Notes: generated by a model from the sequence alone, not told the origin. A stretch of 64,000 nt of DNA from Vibrio ruber DSM 16370 (GCF_900163965.1 NZ_FULE01000013.1:1-64000); one strand, 5' to 3'; positions 43,488 through 54,309 are shown, counted from the stretch's first letter. A program made the numbers and translations.

Positions 43488-44474
43488 ATGTCGAGTTTAC
43501 ATGATGTCGCAAGGTTGGCCGGCGTATCAAAATCAACAGTTTCTCGTGTGATTAATAATGAATATGGTGTCAAAGAAGCGACTAAAATCAAAGTATTAGA
43601 AGCTGTTTCTCAATGTGGCTATGTCGTCAATCAGGTTGCAAAAGACTTAAAATCTCAGAAAACTAATCTTATCGGTGTCATTGTACCGCGGGTGTCATCA
43701 CACGCGACAGCGCAGGGTGTTGATGGTTTAACGGCCATTTTTGAGCCAGCAGGAAAGCATGTTTTGCTGGCGAATACCCATCAAAACCATAGTAAAGAGC
43801 TTGAATATATCCAGATTTTTAACCAGAAACGAGTTGAAGGTATTGTCTTTTTTGCGACTCATTTGGATATGCCATTGATCAAAGCCATTCAACAATCATC
43901 TGTACCCGTGGTGCTGATCGGGCAAGATGGATCTTTATATGATATCCCCAGTATTACCCATGATGACTTTCGCGTCGGTTATGAAGCCGGGCAGCGTTTG
44001 CTCGCGCGAGGATGCCAACAGATTGGGTTCATCGGTGTACAAACAGATGACCTTGCTGTTGATGAACTCCGGTCTCAGGGGTTGGAAAAATCGCTGCAAA
44101 TGGCGCAGCAACAGGTTATTTTTCATGCTCATGGTGACTTTTCGATTGAATCCGGTTATCGGCTGGCACGTGAATTTTTACTGGCATATCCAGAAACTGA
44201 CGGGCTGTTCTGTGCGACGGACAGAATTGCAGTCGGGGCGATTAAAGCCCTGAGAGAGATGGGGATCCCCGTCGGAGAGCAGGTGAAAGTGCTGGGGGTT
44301 GGTAACGATGAATTGGCGTATATCAGTAGTCCGGCACTTTCGACATTTAATTATGCTTTTGGCAAAGCCGGAGAAAATGCAGCGCGAATGCTGTTAGACC
44401 GAATCGAAGGGCGTGGCAGAGAAATGAGTAAAGTGGTACTGACCTTCGAAAACATTCAGCGTGAAACTTGTTGA
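43488..44474 (+). CDS. scrR: Sucrose operon repressor, LacI family
   Basis: A 328-residue LacI-family repressor. Helix-turn-helix and hinge: SLHDVARLAGVSKSTVSRVI ... VNQVAKDLKSQKTNLIGVIVP. The effector domain resembles sugar-binding periplasmic proteins. It sits between scrA (divergent) and scrB, and identical operator cores lie before both, so fructose or fructose-phosphate induction of the sucrose genes is expected. GGAAACAG precedes the ATG. Confidence 0.9.
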   Translation: MSSLHDVARLAGVSKSTVSRVINNEYGVKEATKIKVLEAVSQCGYVVNQVAKDLKSQKTNLIGVIVPRVSSHATAQGVDGLTAIFEPAGKHVLLANTHQNHSKELEYIQIFNQKRVEGIVFFATHLDMPLIKAIQQSSVPVVLIGQDGSLYDIPSITHDDFRVGYEAGQRLLARGCQQIGFIGVQTDDLAVDELRSQGLEKSLQMAQQQVIFHAHGDFSIESGYRLAREFLLAYPETDGLFCATDRIAVGAIKALREMGIPVGEQVKVLGVGNDELAYISSPALSTFNYAFGKAGENAARMLLDRIEGRGREMSKVVLTFENIQRETC

Positions 44475-44566
44475 ACATCGCAGAGTTGTGTTGATGTTCA
44501 CATAATATGAATTTGGTATGACCAATAAGTCGCGTTCTCTTGCATTTTTCGAATAGATCTATATTT

Positions 44567-44580
44567 TGAGAACGTTCCCA
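44567..44580. promoter_or_regulatory. Sucrose-repressor operator before scrB
   Basis: TGAGAACGTTCCCA is a near-perfect palindrome 21 bp before the scrB start and shares GAACGTT with the scrA site. Confidence 0.65.
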
Positions 44581-44601
44581 GAAATATAGGATTATCGATA
44601 C

Positions 44602-46230
44602 ATGTGCTTAGAAGACCTCATCGAGCTGGCGGGTGGCCTCAGTAATATCTACCGGGTTCTGCTGCCAGAACATCATGTTTCTCTCGCGGTCCGAAATCCG
44701 GATGTGATCAAGGATTTGCCTGCGGATGTTGTTCTTGAAAAAGTATTAGAAGAGTGGCATCTCACTGCCTTATCTGATGAGACAGTGAATGAAGAGGCGC
44801 TATTCGAACTGGGCAGATCCATAGAAGCACATCAAAGAGCACAGCTGATTGATTTGGCACAACCGGTTGCCTGTCATTATCGTCCGTCCTGGCATATCGC
44901 GCCGCCTCGCGGGTTATTAAATGATCCCAATGGTTTTATCTTCCATGACGGGCAGTATCATTTATTTTATCAGTGGTCTCCGGTTGGTTGTGCCCATACT
45001 GATAAATATTGGGTGCATACAAAGAGTGACGATTTATTGAACTGGCACTGGAATGATGTCGCGCTGACACCGTCAGACTGGTTTGATAGTCATGGTGTTT
45101 ACTCAGGCCATGCTGTCAGTCTGGATAAAGCACTGATGGTCTTTTACACCGGGAATGTCAGGCTGGGTGCAGAGCGTTATCGCCAGACGATGCAGTGTGC
45201 TGCGATCTCACAAGCGGGAGAACCGCTGCATAAAATTGGTCCTGTCATTCGGGAACTACCTCCGGGCGTCACCGAGCACACACGTGATCCGAAGGTAATT
45301 TACAGAAATGGCAAGTGGATGATGTTTCTCGGAACACAAACGACTGCAATGCAAGGCCGTTTAGCTGTCTACCATTCCGAAGATTTGCACCATTGGCAAT
45401 TTGATAATTTGTATGGTCATGAACTTGGTGATTTTGGCTATATGTGGGAATGCCCGGATATTTTCAGTGTGAATGGTCAGGATTGTTTCGTGTTTGCGCC
45501 GCAAGGTATCCCATCTGAAAGTGAATTCAACACCGTTCCACATCAAAATCGCATTGCGCAAGTATCATTTAACGAACGGGATGAAATCTCAATTTCAAAA
45601 TTGCAGATTCTGGATCACGGCTTTGATTTTTATGCACCGCAGAGTATGGAAACACCAGATGGCCGCCGTGTGATGTGCGGCTGGATGGGATTACCCGACG
45701 AGCTCAAGCATCCCACTTGTCATTCCGGTTGGATTCACCAGCTGACTGCGTTACGTGAGCTTGAATTCGTCGGTGGTAAGATTGTTCAGCATCCGTTACG
45801 GGAGCTGTCAGCACTGCGGGGTGAATTACGTGATATCCAGTTAGACAATGCATCTGTCGATCTGAACACCAAAACATTTGAGCTGTTGACGGAACTTGAA
45901 TGGGGAGCCCGGCTGCGCTTATTTGAAGATGACCAGTACAACGTTGAAATTTATCTTGATCCGATTAAACATCGTTTGCTGCTGGATCGCACCAATACGC
46001 AAATTGAAGAAGGGGATACCGTTCGCGAAGTTGAATTATCTTCCGGCAATGTTGCGTTGCAGATTCTGGCTGATAACTCTTCACTGGAAATATTTATCAA
46101 TCATGGTGAAGCCGTGATGACGGCCCGGGTCTTTACGCCCGAGTCAGCCACACGACTATCAGTTAAAGATGCCACAGTGAATTTACAGGTTTACGAACTT
46201 CAGGCACCAACGGCACCTTATCGTGCATAG
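44602..46230 (+). CDS. scrB: Sucrose-6-phosphate hydrolase (GH32)
   Basis: A 542-residue cytosolic GH32 invertase. Nucleophile D108 in LLNDPNG, transition-state stabiliser R228-D229-P, acid/base E283 in WECPD, then the beta-sandwich C-terminal domain. A leader of about 95 residues precedes the catalytic fold, somewhat longer than in E. coli-type enzymes. It splits sucrose-6-phosphate from ScrA to glucose-6-phosphate and fructose, the latter being used by the convergent fructokinase. AGGA stands about 10 bp upstream. Confidence 0.92.
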   Translation: MCLEDLIELAGGLSNIYRVLLPEHHVSLAVRNPDVIKDLPADVVLEKVLEEWHLTALSDETVNEEALFELGRSIEAHQRAQLIDLAQPVACHYRPSWHIAPPRGLLNDPNGFIFHDGQYHLFYQWSPVGCAHTDKYWVHTKSDDLLNWHWNDVALTPSDWFDSHGVYSGHAVSLDKALMVFYTGNVRLGAERYRQTMQCAAISQAGEPLHKIGPVIRELPPGVTEHTRDPKVIYRNGKWMMFLGTQTTAMQGRLAVYHSEDLHHWQFDNLYGHELGDFGYMWECPDIFSVNGQDCFVFAPQGIPSESEFNTVPHQNRIAQVSFNERDEISISKLQILDHGFDFYAPQSMETPDGRRVMCGWMGLPDELKHPTCHSGWIHQLTALRELEFVGGKIVQHPLRELSALRGELRDIQLDNASVDLNTKTFELLTELEWGARLRLFEDDQYNVEIYLDPIKHRLLLDRTNTQIEEGDTVREVELSSGNVALQILADNSSLEIFINHGEAVMTARVFTPESATRLSVKDATVNLQVYELQAPTAPYRA

Positions 46231-46245
46231 CATCTTTTGAAGAAG

Positions 46246-46274
46246 CGGGTGAAGCAGCAACTTCACCCGTTTTT
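46246..46274 (+). terminator. Terminator of scrB
   Basis: CGGGTGAAG (46246-46254) pairs with CTTCACCCG (46261-46269), followed by TTTTT. It stands between the convergent scrB and scrK. Confidence 0.88.
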
Positions 46275-46282
46275 ATCTAACA

Positions 46283-47206
46283 TTAGCTACCAATGAGTTC
46301 GAGTAGCTCATGACGATGTGGCAGGGCGGTCATGGCGCCTTTTTGTGTGGTTGCCAGACCGCCACAGCAATTACCCCATGTGACGGCATCAATGATCGTT
46401 GCTCGGTTTTTCCACTGTTCGAATTCAGATAAACGGCAGAGCATCCCTCCAACAAATGCATCACCGGCACCCGTGGTATCAACGACATTCACTTGACGGC
46501 TCGGCACTTTGAGTTGTTCGCCTTGGCTGACAACGAGTGTACCTTCAGCACCTAATGTGATAACAATCAAAGGGATGGAAAATTCAGCCAACGTTTCCAG
46601 ACCGGCTTCAATCGTTTCAGTTCCCGTCAGTAAAGTCAGCTCTTCTGCGGAGAATTTGACCACATCCGCATGACGAACGACTTGCATCACTGTGGGAATC
46701 ATCTCTGCAGGATTTGACCAGACTTCTTCTCTTAGATTTGGGTCAAAACTGAATGAGCCACCGGCTTGCTTGATCTGTTGAATAGCTGTGAGTGTTGAAC
46801 TTCGGCTGGGTTCGTTTGCCAGCGCAATAGAGCACACATGCAACCATTCATTGGGTTGAAAATGCGGGATATCATCAGTGGTTAAAAATTGGTCGGCACT
46901 TGGCTTTACCATAAATGTGAAACTACGTTCACCGTGATCATCTAAATCAACGACAACAGTCGAAGTCCGCTGGGTCCGGTCAAGTGATAAATAATCGGTA
47001 TTGACTGCTTCTGACGTCAGCGTTTGTTGCATGAATTTACCCATCGGGTCTAAACCGACGCGACCAAAAAATGCACTTTTTCCACCTAGACGAGCGATCG
47101 CAACAGCAACATTTGCTGGTGCTCCCCCCGGACATCTTAAATAATGAGATTCACCGTCGGGGATTAAATCAACGACAGCATCTCCGGTTAACCATATCGT
47201 ATTCAC
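46283..47206 (-). CDS. scrK: Fructokinase (PfkB family)
   Basis: A 307-residue ribokinase-fold kinase. N-terminal signature GGAPANVAVAIARLGGKSAFFGRVG and catalytic anion hole VVDTTGAGDAFVGG near residue 240. It phosphorylates the fructose freed by ScrB. The start is GTG at 47206 with AGGAG about 9 bp upstream. No GAACGTT operator is visible in its upstream region, so its control may differ from scrA and scrB. Confidence 0.9.
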   Translation of the reverse strand: MNTIWLTGDAVVDLIPDGESHYLRCPGGAPANVAVAIARLGGKSAFFGRVGLDPMGKFMQQTLTSEAVNTDYLSLDRTQRTSTVVVDLDDHGERSFTFMVKPSADQFLTTDDIPHFQPNEWLHVCSIALANEPSRSSTLTAIQQIKQAGGSFSFDPNLREEVWSNPAEMIPTVMQVVRHADVVKFSAEELTLLTGTETIEAGLETLAEFSIPLIVITLGAEGTLVVSQGEQLKVPSRQVNVVDTTGAGDAFVGGMLCRLSEFEQWKNRATIIDAVTWGNCCGGLATTQKGAMTALPHRHELLELIGS

Positions 47207-47721
47207 TGTGATATCTCCTGTACATTATACGGTTATTATTTTACCTGAATCTATCAAATTGATCACGTGTTGTTATGACAATTATATGAATAAATTATAC
47301 TTATTTATCAATGTCTTATTATTTCATTGTGTTGTTGATCGAATGTCATATCTATATGATTTTCGTAGTTGAGACTAGAGATGTAACTGGGTAGTGGTTA
47401 ATGGATGGATAAATTATGCCATTGGATGAGTTATTGTTATTTTATTTATATTTACATGTGATTTGTTGATTATTTATGGGGCATTGAATGTGGTATTTTT
47501 ATACTAAAAATACTATTGATATTATTATTTAATTTATTTTTAAACGGTGATGTTTAATATTATTTTATGTATAGATGGTGAATTATTAATATATTTAATT
47601 GCCATGTAAGTGGCCATTTATTGGTTTATTCGAATTATTTGAATATGAAAGCCAGAGATGGTGAGTGTTGAATCTGACTATCTTTTCCTATAATCCACTT
47701 ACACAGAGATAAGGGGGGTTT
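47207..47721. other. AT-rich intergenic region with one perfect inverted repeat
   Basis: About 515 bp between divergent scrK and the glutathionyl-hydroquinone reductase. It is very AT-rich, with no credible gene. The one clear structure is GTATTTTTA-TAC-TAAAAATAC at 47493-47513, a perfect 9-bp inverted repeat that could be an operator. Confidence 0.5.
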
Positions 47722-48669
47722 ATGGGAAAGCTTATTGAAGGTACATGGCATGATGTTTGGTACGATACAAAGAGCCAGCAAGGGCGTTTTGTGCGTGAGG
47801 ATGCGGGGTTTCGTCATTGGGTCAGGCATGATCCCGATGCGACGTTTCAGCCAGAATCCGGACGTTACCACCTTTATGTCTCTCTTGCTTGCCCGTGGGC
47901 GCACCGCACCCTGATTTTCCGTCAGCTAAAAGCATTGAATGATCATATTGATGTCACGATTGTCTGTCCGGATATGATGTCTGAAGGATGGACATTCGGG
48001 ATACCTGAGCCGCTTTTCGGCCATACCCGTTTGCATCAGATTTATACACGTGCAAAAGCAGATTATACCGGTCGGGTGACGGTGCCTGTCTTATGGGATA
48101 AAAAGACCAATACAATTGTAAGTAATGAATCGTCTGAGATTATTCGGATGTTCAACAGTGAATTTAACCATCTGACGGGGAATTCGCTGGATTTTTATCC
48201 GAAAGCATTACAAACAGCGATTGATCAGTGGAATGACCGCATCTATCCAAATGTGAACAATGGGGTCTACCGTTGTGGATTTGCGACCACTCAGGATGCT
48301 TATGAAGAAGCGTATGAAGCGTTATTTGAGGAACTGGATAAGATCGACGCCCATCTGTCGGGTAGCCGTTATCTGGTTGGTAACCAGCTGACCGAAGCGG
48401 ATTGGCGGTTATTTACCACCTTGATTCGTTTCGATGCAGTCTATGTCGGGCATTTCAAATGTAATAAGCGGCGTATTGCGGATTATAAGCATTTATCCGG
48501 TTATCTGAGAGAGCTGTATCAAATACCGGGTATACAAGATACGACCGATTTTTATCATATTAAGCGGCATTATTACTTCAGCCATACAGGGATTAATCCG
48601 ACTCAGGTGGTTCCCGCTGGTCCTGAGTTGGATCTGCTTGCTCCACATGGCAGGGCGCATCTCACTTAA
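47722..48669 (+). CDS. yqjG: Glutathionyl-hydroquinone reductase
   Basis: A 315-residue Xi-class glutathione transferase (YqjG/EcfG-like). The catalytic cysteine is C57 in SLACPWAHRTL; the thioredoxin-like half is followed by an all-helical domain with LVGNQLTEADWRLF. It removes glutathione from glutathionyl-hydroquinones using GSH, in quinone detoxification. GGGGGG lies close upstream of the ATG. A shared bidirectional terminator separates it from pta. Confidence 0.9.
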   Translation: MGKLIEGTWHDVWYDTKSQQGRFVREDAGFRHWVRHDPDATFQPESGRYHLYVSLACPWAHRTLIFRQLKALNDHIDVTIVCPDMMSEGWTFGIPEPLFGHTRLHQIYTRAKADYTGRVTVPVLWDKKTNTIVSNESSEIIRMFNSEFNHLTGNSLDFYPKALQTAIDQWNDRIYPNVNNGVYRCGFATTQDAYEEAYEALFEELDKIDAHLSGSRYLVGNQLTEADWRLFTTLIRFDAVYVGHFKCNKRRIADYKHLSGYLRELYQIPGIQDTTDFYHIKRHYYFSHTGINPTQVVPAGPELDLLAPHGRAHLT

Positions 48670-48720
48670 GGGTAGAATCAATCACTGGCTCGTATGAATG
48701 TGTCATGGATGGTTTTATAT

Positions 48721-48758
48721 AAAAAGCCCTCACTTCAAAATGAAGTGAGGGCTTTTTT
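48721..48758. terminator. Bidirectional terminator between yqjG and pta
   Basis: AGCCCTCACTTCA (48725-48737) pairs with TGAAGTGAGGGCT (48741-48753). A-tract before and T-tract after make it work in both directions for the convergent genes. Confidence 0.9.
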
Positions 48759-48775
48759 ACGAACCAGACATTAAT

Positions 48776-50920
48776 TTATTTCTGCTCTTGGCTCGCCTGA
48801 ATTGCTGTCAGAGCGATGGTGTAAACAATATCGTCAACCAAGGCACCGCGAGACAAATCGTTGACAGGCTTACGCATCCCTTGCAGCATCGGCCCGATAG
48901 AGACCAGATCAGCAGAGCGCTGTACTGCTTTGTAGGTGGTATTACCGGTGTTCAGATCGGGGAAAACAAATACTGTTGCTTTACCGGCAACCGGTGAGTT
49001 CGGTGCTTTTGACGCAGCAACATTTTCCATGATCGCGGCATCGTACTGAAGCGGACCATCAATGATTAAATCAGGCCGTTTTTCTTGCGCGATGCGAGTC
49101 GCTTCACGGACTTTATCAACATCCGCGCCCTGACCAGAGGTTCCTGTCGAGTAAGAAATCATCGCGACACGTGGCTCAATACCAAACGCAGCGGCTGAAT
49201 CGGCGGATTGAATTGCAATTTCAGCCAGTTGTTCTGAATTTGGATCCGGGTTGATAGCACAGTCACCATAAACCAGAACCTGATCCGGAAGCAGCATGAA
49301 GAAAATTGAAGACACGAGCGAAGCATTCGGAGCAGTCTTAATCAACTGAAGGGGTGGGCGGATGGTATTTGCCGTTGTGTGTACAGCACCGGAAACCAAG
49401 CCGTCAACTTCACCTTTTTCCAGCATCATTGTGCCCAGAACAACAGTATCTTGCAGTTGTTCTCTGGCAACAACTTCGGTCATGCCTTTGTTCTTACGTA
49501 GTTCAACCAGACGTTCAACATACTGTTCACGCGCATCACTCGGGTTGATGATGGTGATACCTGTACCCAACTCAACACCTTGTTGAATGGCGACACGTTT
49601 GATCTCTTCCGGGTTACCCAGCAGAACACATTCTGCGATACCACGTTCAGCACAGATAGATGCTGCTTTGACGGTACGAGGTTCATCACCTTCAGGCAGC
49701 ACAATGCGCTTGTTCGCACGACGAGCAAATTCGGTGAGCTGATAACGGAAAGCCGGAGGGCTAAGGCGACGGATACCCTGTGTACCTTCAGTCAAGGTAT
49801 CGATCCATGGCCCGTCGATATGGCTGGCAACATGCTCGTTGACGAATTCGATCCGTTCTTTGTCATCTGCCGGTACTTCAAGGCTGAAACTCTGTAAGTT
49901 CAGCGATGTTTGCCAAGTATTTCCCTGTGCTTTAAAGATCGGCAAGCCGGATTCAAATGCCGGGCGACACAGATTCATGATCGTTTCCGGCATGTCGTAA
50001 CCACCAGTCAGAAGCACGGCACCGATGTCAACGCCGTTCATGGCTGCTAATGCTGCTGCGACCATGACATCAGGACGATCTGCCGAGGTCACTAGCAGAG
50101 AGCCGGGTTTGAAGTGCTCAATCATGTTCGGGAGTGAGCGGGCACAGAATGTAATACTTCTGATCCGACGCGTATTGATTTCACCTTCGTTGATGATTTC
50201 TGCGTTCAGGTGTTTTGCCATATCAATAGCACGCGTCGCAATCAGATCGATACGCCATGGCACGCAACCCAGCACTCGAATCGGACTGGAGTTGAAGATT
50301 TGCATCACTTCAAGATTGGTCTGTTTGGCTTGATCCGTATCATCAAAAATTTCAGACAAATCAGGGCGCGTGCGGCCATCTTCATCAACAGGCGCATTGA
50401 GTTTGTTGATAATCACACCAGCAATATTGTTATTTTTGGTGCCGCCGAAGTTGGAACAGGCCACTTCAATCCGTTCTTTCAACTGAGTTGGATTATCTGT
50501 TCCCGGTGTGGCAACGAAAACGATTTCCGCACCCAGTGTTTTAGCAACTTCTGCATTGACTTGATTGGCGAACGGATGTTTCCGTGTCGGCACAAGACCT
50601 TCGATCAGGGTGACTTCAGAGTCTTTGTTGATTTGATTATATCTTTCAACAATGCTCTCAAGAAGCACATCCATTTTTTCACTACCAATGAGCGTTTCAA
50701 CTTTGGACATCTGCATCGGTTCAGCGATTTTGATATCGCTGCTTGAACTTAAAATGGCTGAAGTCAGATCAGGTTGGTCTCCGCCGTGACGAGGCTGGGC
50801 GATTGGTTTGAAAAAAGAGACCTTTACACCTTTGCGCTCCATCGCGCGGATTACCCCAAGACTGACACTGGTTAAACCAACACCGGCACTGATAGGGATC
50901 AGCATAATAGTACGAGACAT
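48776..50920 (-). CDS. pta: Phosphate acetyltransferase
   Basis: A 714-residue long-form Pta. N-terminal P-loop-like region ([19 protein letters not shown]), central DRTGG domain (near 240-330), and C-terminal catalytic PTA domain from about 390 ([16 protein letters not shown] ... ALTAIQASQ). It converts acetyl-CoA and phosphate to acetyl-phosphate, which AckA turns to acetate and ATP. It lies downstream of ackA on the same strand with 132 bp between, in the usual gene order. Confidence 0.95.
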   Translation of the reverse strand: MSRTIMLIPISAGVGLTSVSLGVIRAMERKGVKVSFFKPIAQPRHGGDQPDLTSAILSSSSDIKIAEPMQMSKVETLIGSEKMDVLLESIVERYNQINKDSEVTLIEGLVPTRKHPFANQVNAEVAKTLGAEIVFVATPGTDNPTQLKERIEVACSNFGGTKNNNIAGVIINKLNAPVDEDGRTRPDLSEIFDDTDQAKQTNLEVMQIFNSSPIRVLGCVPWRIDLIATRAIDMAKHLNAEIINEGEINTRRIRSITFCARSLPNMIEHFKPGSLLVTSADRPDVMVAAALAAMNGVDIGAVLLTGGYDMPETIMNLCRPAFESGLPIFKAQGNTWQTSLNLQSFSLEVPADDKERIEFVNEHVASHIDGPWIDTLTEGTQGIRRLSPPAFRYQLTEFARRANKRIVLPEGDEPRTVKAASICAERGIAECVLLGNPEEIKRVAIQQGVELGTGITIINPSDAREQYVERLVELRKNKGMTEVVAREQLQDTVVLGTMMLEKGEVDGLVSGAVHTTANTIRPPLQLIKTAPNASLVSSIFFMLLPDQVLVYGDCAINPDPNSEQLAEIAIQSADSAAAFGIEPRVAMISYSTGTSGQGADVDKVREATRIAQEKRPDLIIDGPLQYDAAIMENVAASKAPNSPVAGKATVFVFPDLNTGNTTYKAVQRSADLVSIGPMLQGMRKPVNDLSRGALVDDIVYTIALTAIQASQEQK

Positions 50921-51020
50921 GAGTGAGTACCTTTAGCTATCGATTGCAATACAAACGGAAATTTGCTTGCAGAAAGGAACAAAGCTTAACGAATAGACAT
51001 TGTTAAGCCCCAGAACAAAA

Positions 51021-51045
51021 CTGGCTAACTCATTGAGTTAGCCAG
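51021..51045 (-). terminator. Intercistronic hairpin between ackA and pta
   Basis: CTGGCTAACTC pairs with GAGTTAGCCAG around a 3-nt loop, with a modest T-tract (GTTTTG) on the minus strand. It probably acts as a partial terminator, letting some transcription reach pta. Confidence 0.6.
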
Positions 51046-51052
51046 TGTGACA

Positions 51053-52249
51053 TTACAGACCTGCGAGTCTTGCAGTGTCTTCAGCGATGACCAACTCTTC
51101 ATTGGTGGAGATGACCATGGCTGGAATTCGACTGTCTTCAGTGGTGATTGTACCTTCACCACCGAAGCGGGCTTTCAGGTTCGCTTCTTGGTTCACCTGA
51201 ATGCCGAAGATGCTTAAACGATTCAACACCATTTCACGAATAGGTGCTGAGTTTTCGCCTATACCACCGGTAAATACGATGGCGTCCAGACGGCCATCCA
51301 TACTTGCTGTGTAACCGGCAACGTATTTTGCCAGACGGTGGCAGAACACATCCATTGCACGAGTTGCATCTTCTTTTGTGCCGTAGTTGTCTTCAACATA
51401 ACGACAGTCAGAAGTGACTTCAGTCAGACCTTGTAACCCGGACTCTTTGGTCAGCATGGTGTTGATATCATTTACTGAGTAGCCAAGTGCATCATGCAGA
51501 TGGAAAATAATTGCAGGATCGATATCACCACAACGTGTACCCATGACAAGGCCTTCCAGTGGGGTTAGACCCATAGAAGTATCGACAGATTGACCGTTTT
51601 TGATAGCACAAACAGAAGCACCGTTACCTAAGTGGCAGTTGATGATGTTCAGTTGATTGGCCGGTTTACCCAGGCGTTCTGCCGCTTCACGCGTAATAAA
51701 CAGGTGAGATGTACCGTGCATCCCATAACGACGGATGCCGTGTTCTTTATAGAGTTTGTATGGTAGTGCGTATAAGAATGATTCTTCCGGCATCGTCTGA
51801 TGGAAAGCTGTATCAAATACAGCCACATTTTTCAGACTTGGGAATGCGTGCTGTGCGGCTTTAATGCCGATAACATGGGCAGGGTTATGCAGTGGTGCAA
51901 ATGTGGCTGCCTCTTCAATGCCTTTTAAAACAGAATCATCAATCAAAGCGGATTGAGTAAACTGTTCACCGCCATGAACAATTCGGTGACCGATCGCTGC
52001 CAGATTATCTGCCAGTTCAGGTTTAGATGCGAGAATGGTTTCAACGATAAAAGCTAAAGCTTCTTCATGGGCAGCACCGTTTCCTAGTTGTGCTTCATGC
52101 TTACCATCCAATTTCCATTTGATTCGAGCTTCTGGGAGGTGGAGACATTCAGCAAGACCTGTGAGATGCTCATTACCATTTTCGGCATCAACGATCGCGA
52201 ACTTAAGAGAAGAACTACCGCAGTTTAAAACTAAAACTAGCTTTGACAT
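51053..52249 (-). CDS. ackA: Acetate kinase
   Basis: A 398-residue ASKHA-fold kinase. Signatures: [15 protein letters not shown] at the N-terminus, HRVVHGG-like [33 protein letters not shown] and TGGIGENS. It makes acetate and ATP from acetyl-phosphate, paired with Pta. It is the first gene of the acetate operon, with 334 bp upstream to the divergent yfbV. Confidence 0.96.
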   Translation of the reverse strand: MSKLVLVLNCGSSSLKFAIVDAENGNEHLTGLAECLHLPEARIKWKLDGKHEAQLGNGAAHEEALAFIVETILASKPELADNLAAIGHRIVHGGEQFTQSALIDDSVLKGIEEAATFAPLHNPAHVIGIKAAQHAFPSLKNVAVFDTAFHQTMPEESFLYALPYKLYKEHGIRRYGMHGTSHLFITREAAERLGKPANQLNIINCHLGNGASVCAIKNGQSVDTSMGLTPLEGLVMGTRCGDIDPAIIFHLHDALGYSVNDINTMLTKESGLQGLTEVTSDCRYVEDNYGTKEDATRAMDVFCHRLAKYVAGYTASMDGRLDAIVFTGGIGENSAPIREMVLNRLSIFGIQVNQEANLKARFGGEGTITTEDSRIPAMVISTNEELVIAEDTARLAGL

Positions 52250-52583
52250 GAGTAACTACCTGTATAATCGGTTTAGATAAAAATCGGTTCCAAGAGTAAT
52301 ATGACAAAGAGGGTCATCAACTAATCTTGGTCAAACAAACATCAACTTACGTCTACCTATCGTGATTGACTTAAAGGTTACACGTTTTATTATCGCCTAA
52401 AGTAAGTTTCAAAGTTGCTTAAATAACAAATCGAGGCAACAATGAGAGTAAGGCGCGCAAAGGATAGCGATGTTCGGCCATTATAACAAAAAAATTTGAA
52501 CAAATATTAATTTTGGACAAGATTTTACGGGATTAGTTGAAGATTTCAATTATTCTTATAGTTTGTCTGCCAGTGAGTGAGAA
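52250..52583. other. Divergent promoter region of ackA and yfbV
   Basis: AT-rich control region with no open frame. No clear operator could be assigned; ackA is generally controlled by ArcA, FNR or CRP in relatives, but I see no site good enough to list. Confidence 0.5.
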
Positions 52584-52589
52584 ATGCCA

Positions 52590-53042
52590 ATGAGCCATAA
52601 CGCAGGATTGATTCATAATCTGAGAGATGGGCAAAAGTACATGGATATCTGGCCAATGCGCAAAGAGTTAGCCCCGATGTTCCCTGAACAAAGGATTATC
52701 AAAGCGACTCGTTTTGCGGTGAAGGTCATGCCAGCAGTGGCAGCGATTAGTGTGCTGACCCAAATGGTTTTTCACAATATCGGAGCCATGCCTCAGGCGA
52801 TTGTCATTGCTCTGTTTGCGATCAGCCTTCCCTTGCAGGGGATATGGTGGTTAGGGAACAGGGCTAACACACGGTTGCCACCTTCGCTAGCCGGATGGTA
52901 TCGCGAGCTACATCAGAAGATTGTTGAGACCGGTTTTGCTTTAGAGCCGCTGAAGGCCAAGCCTCGATATAAAGAGTTGGCGTCAGTATTAAACAAAGCA
53001 TTTCGCCAGTTGGACAAGTCAGCACTTGATCGTTGGTTTTAA
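52590..53042 (+). CDS. yfbV: UPF0208 inner-membrane protein YfbV
   Basis: A 150-residue membrane protein of UPF0208. Two hydrophobic helices ([20 protein letters not shown] and [20 protein letters not shown]) and a conserved basic C-terminus ending [13 protein letters not shown]. Its divergence from ackA-pta is conserved in gammaproteobacteria. In E. coli it limits spreading of the Ter macrodomain. The start [18 protein letters not shown] at 52590 matches homologues better than the ATG 6 bp upstream. Confidence 0.9.
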   Translation: MSHNAGLIHNLRDGQKYMDIWPMRKELAPMFPEQRIIKATRFAVKVMPAVAAISVLTQMVFHNIGAMPQAIVIALFAISLPLQGIWWLGNRANTRLPPSLAGWYRELHQKIVETGFALEPLKAKPRYKELASVLNKAFRQLDKSALDRWF

Positions 53043-53076
53043 TTACTGCCCATCGACATTTCTTCTGTTTTATATC

Positions 53077-53103
53077 CATAGCCTTTTTTCGCGAAAGGCT
53101 ATG
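53077..53103 (+). terminator. Hairpin after yfbV
   Basis: CATAGCCTTT (53077-53086) pairs with AAAGGCTATG (53094-53103). The T-tract lies in the loop rather than after the stem, so termination is uncertain. Confidence 0.45.
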
Positions 53104-53270
53104 ATATCTATTTTATATTTGCACCCTGCCTGATTGTGAATTATGTATATATCTATCACTATTTATTCTTCTGAGTGAATGAAGGCATAAATCACACTTC
53201 CCTTTACTGTAACTTGCTGGTAATAATGTTGTTGATTGCAACCTGTAACGCAGTAATAACAAGTCAAATA

Positions 53271-53301
53271 CATTAAACACAACATTAAACACAACATTAA
53301 A
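53271..53301 (+). repeat. 12-bp tandem repeat before the ABC operon
   Basis: CATTAAACACAA occurs at 53271-53282 and 53283-53294, with a partial third unit CATTAAA at 53295-53301, ending 29 bp before the substrate-binding protein start. Copy-number change could alter promoter or leader spacing. Confidence 0.7.
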
Positions 53302-53330
53302 ACTTAATGCCTTAGATTTAAGGAGTCACG

Positions 53331-54296
53331 ATGAAAGCAGGAAAACTTGCAGTAACCGCTGTTCTGGCCGGGGCGGCACTCATTTCCTCCACCGCTATTA
53401 TGGCGAAAACGGCCAAAGTCGCCGTGTCACAAATTGTTGAACACCCAGCTTTAGATGCTACCCGCGAAGGGCTTGTGGATGGATTGAAAGCGAAAGGGTA
53501 TATCGAAGGAAAAAATCTGGATTTTGAATATAAGACAGCGCAAGGGAATCCCGCGATCGCTGTGCAGATCGCCAGACAGTTTGTCGGTGAGCGTCCGGAT
53601 GTTCTGGTCGGGATCGCTACCCCAACTGCTCAGGCTTTAGTTTCCGCAACCCGTTCTATTCCCATCGTTTTTACTGCGGTTACTGATCCTGTTGGTGCGA
53701 AGTTGGTTAAAACCATGCAGCATCCGGGAAAAAATGTGACGGGTCTGTCCGATTTGTCTCCTGTCAAACAGCATGTCGAGCTGATTAAAGAATTGATGCC
53801 GGACGTCAAAACTATTGGTGTTGTCTACAATCCCGGTGAAGCAAACGCGGTCAGTTTGATCGGGCTGCTCAAACAGAGTGTCAAAGAAAATGGTCTGAAA
53901 CTCGTTGAAGCAACCGCACTGAAAAGTGCTGATGTTCAGTCTGCAACGCAAAGTATTGTTGAGAAATCTGACATTATCTATGCCTTAATCGATAATACGG
54001 TTGCCAGTGCCATCGAAGGGATGATTGTGACGGCCAATCAGGCGAAAACACCAGTTTTTGGTGCTGCAACTTCCTATGTTGATCGCGGTGCGATTGCAAG
54101 TCTGGGTTTTGATTATTATCAGATCGGTATTCAGACAGCCAATTATGTGGCTGAGATTCTGAACGGCAAAAAGCCGGGGGATATTGATGTAACTGTCGCG
54201 AAAGGCTCAGATCTGGTGGTGAATAAAACTGTTGCAGATAAGCTGGGTTTCAAGATTCCTCAATCTATTCTGGATCGTGCAACCAGTATTAAATAA
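53331..54296 (+). CDS. ABC transporter substrate-binding protein (COG2984, TrpX-like)
   Basis: A 321-residue periplasmic protein with a signal peptide to about A25 (STAIMA). The fold is the COG2984 type: VEHPALDATREGLVDGL, VGIATPTAQALVSATRSIPIVFTAVTDPVGAKLV and VTGLSDL. Relatives include the tryptophan binding protein TrpX of streptococci, but for Vibrio the ligand is not established; hydrophobic amino acids are the best guess. AAGGAG lies 5 bp before the ATG. A hairpin follows, then the permease and ATPase genes. Confidence 0.87.
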   Translation: MKAGKLAVTAVLAGAALISSTAIMAKTAKVAVSQIVEHPALDATREGLVDGLKAKGYIEGKNLDFEYKTAQGNPAIAVQIARQFVGERPDVLVGIATPTAQALVSATRSIPIVFTAVTDPVGAKLVKTMQHPGKNVTGLSDLSPVKQHVELIKELMPDVKTIGVVYNPGEANAVSLIGLLKQSVKENGLKLVEATALKSADVQSATQSIVEKSDIIYALIDNTVASAIEGMIVTANQAKTPVFGAATSYVDRGAIASLGFDYYQIGIQTANYVAEILNGKKPGDIDVTVAKGSDLVVNKTVADKLGFKIPQSILDRATSIK

Positions 54297-54309
54297 TCAC
54301 AACAATAAA

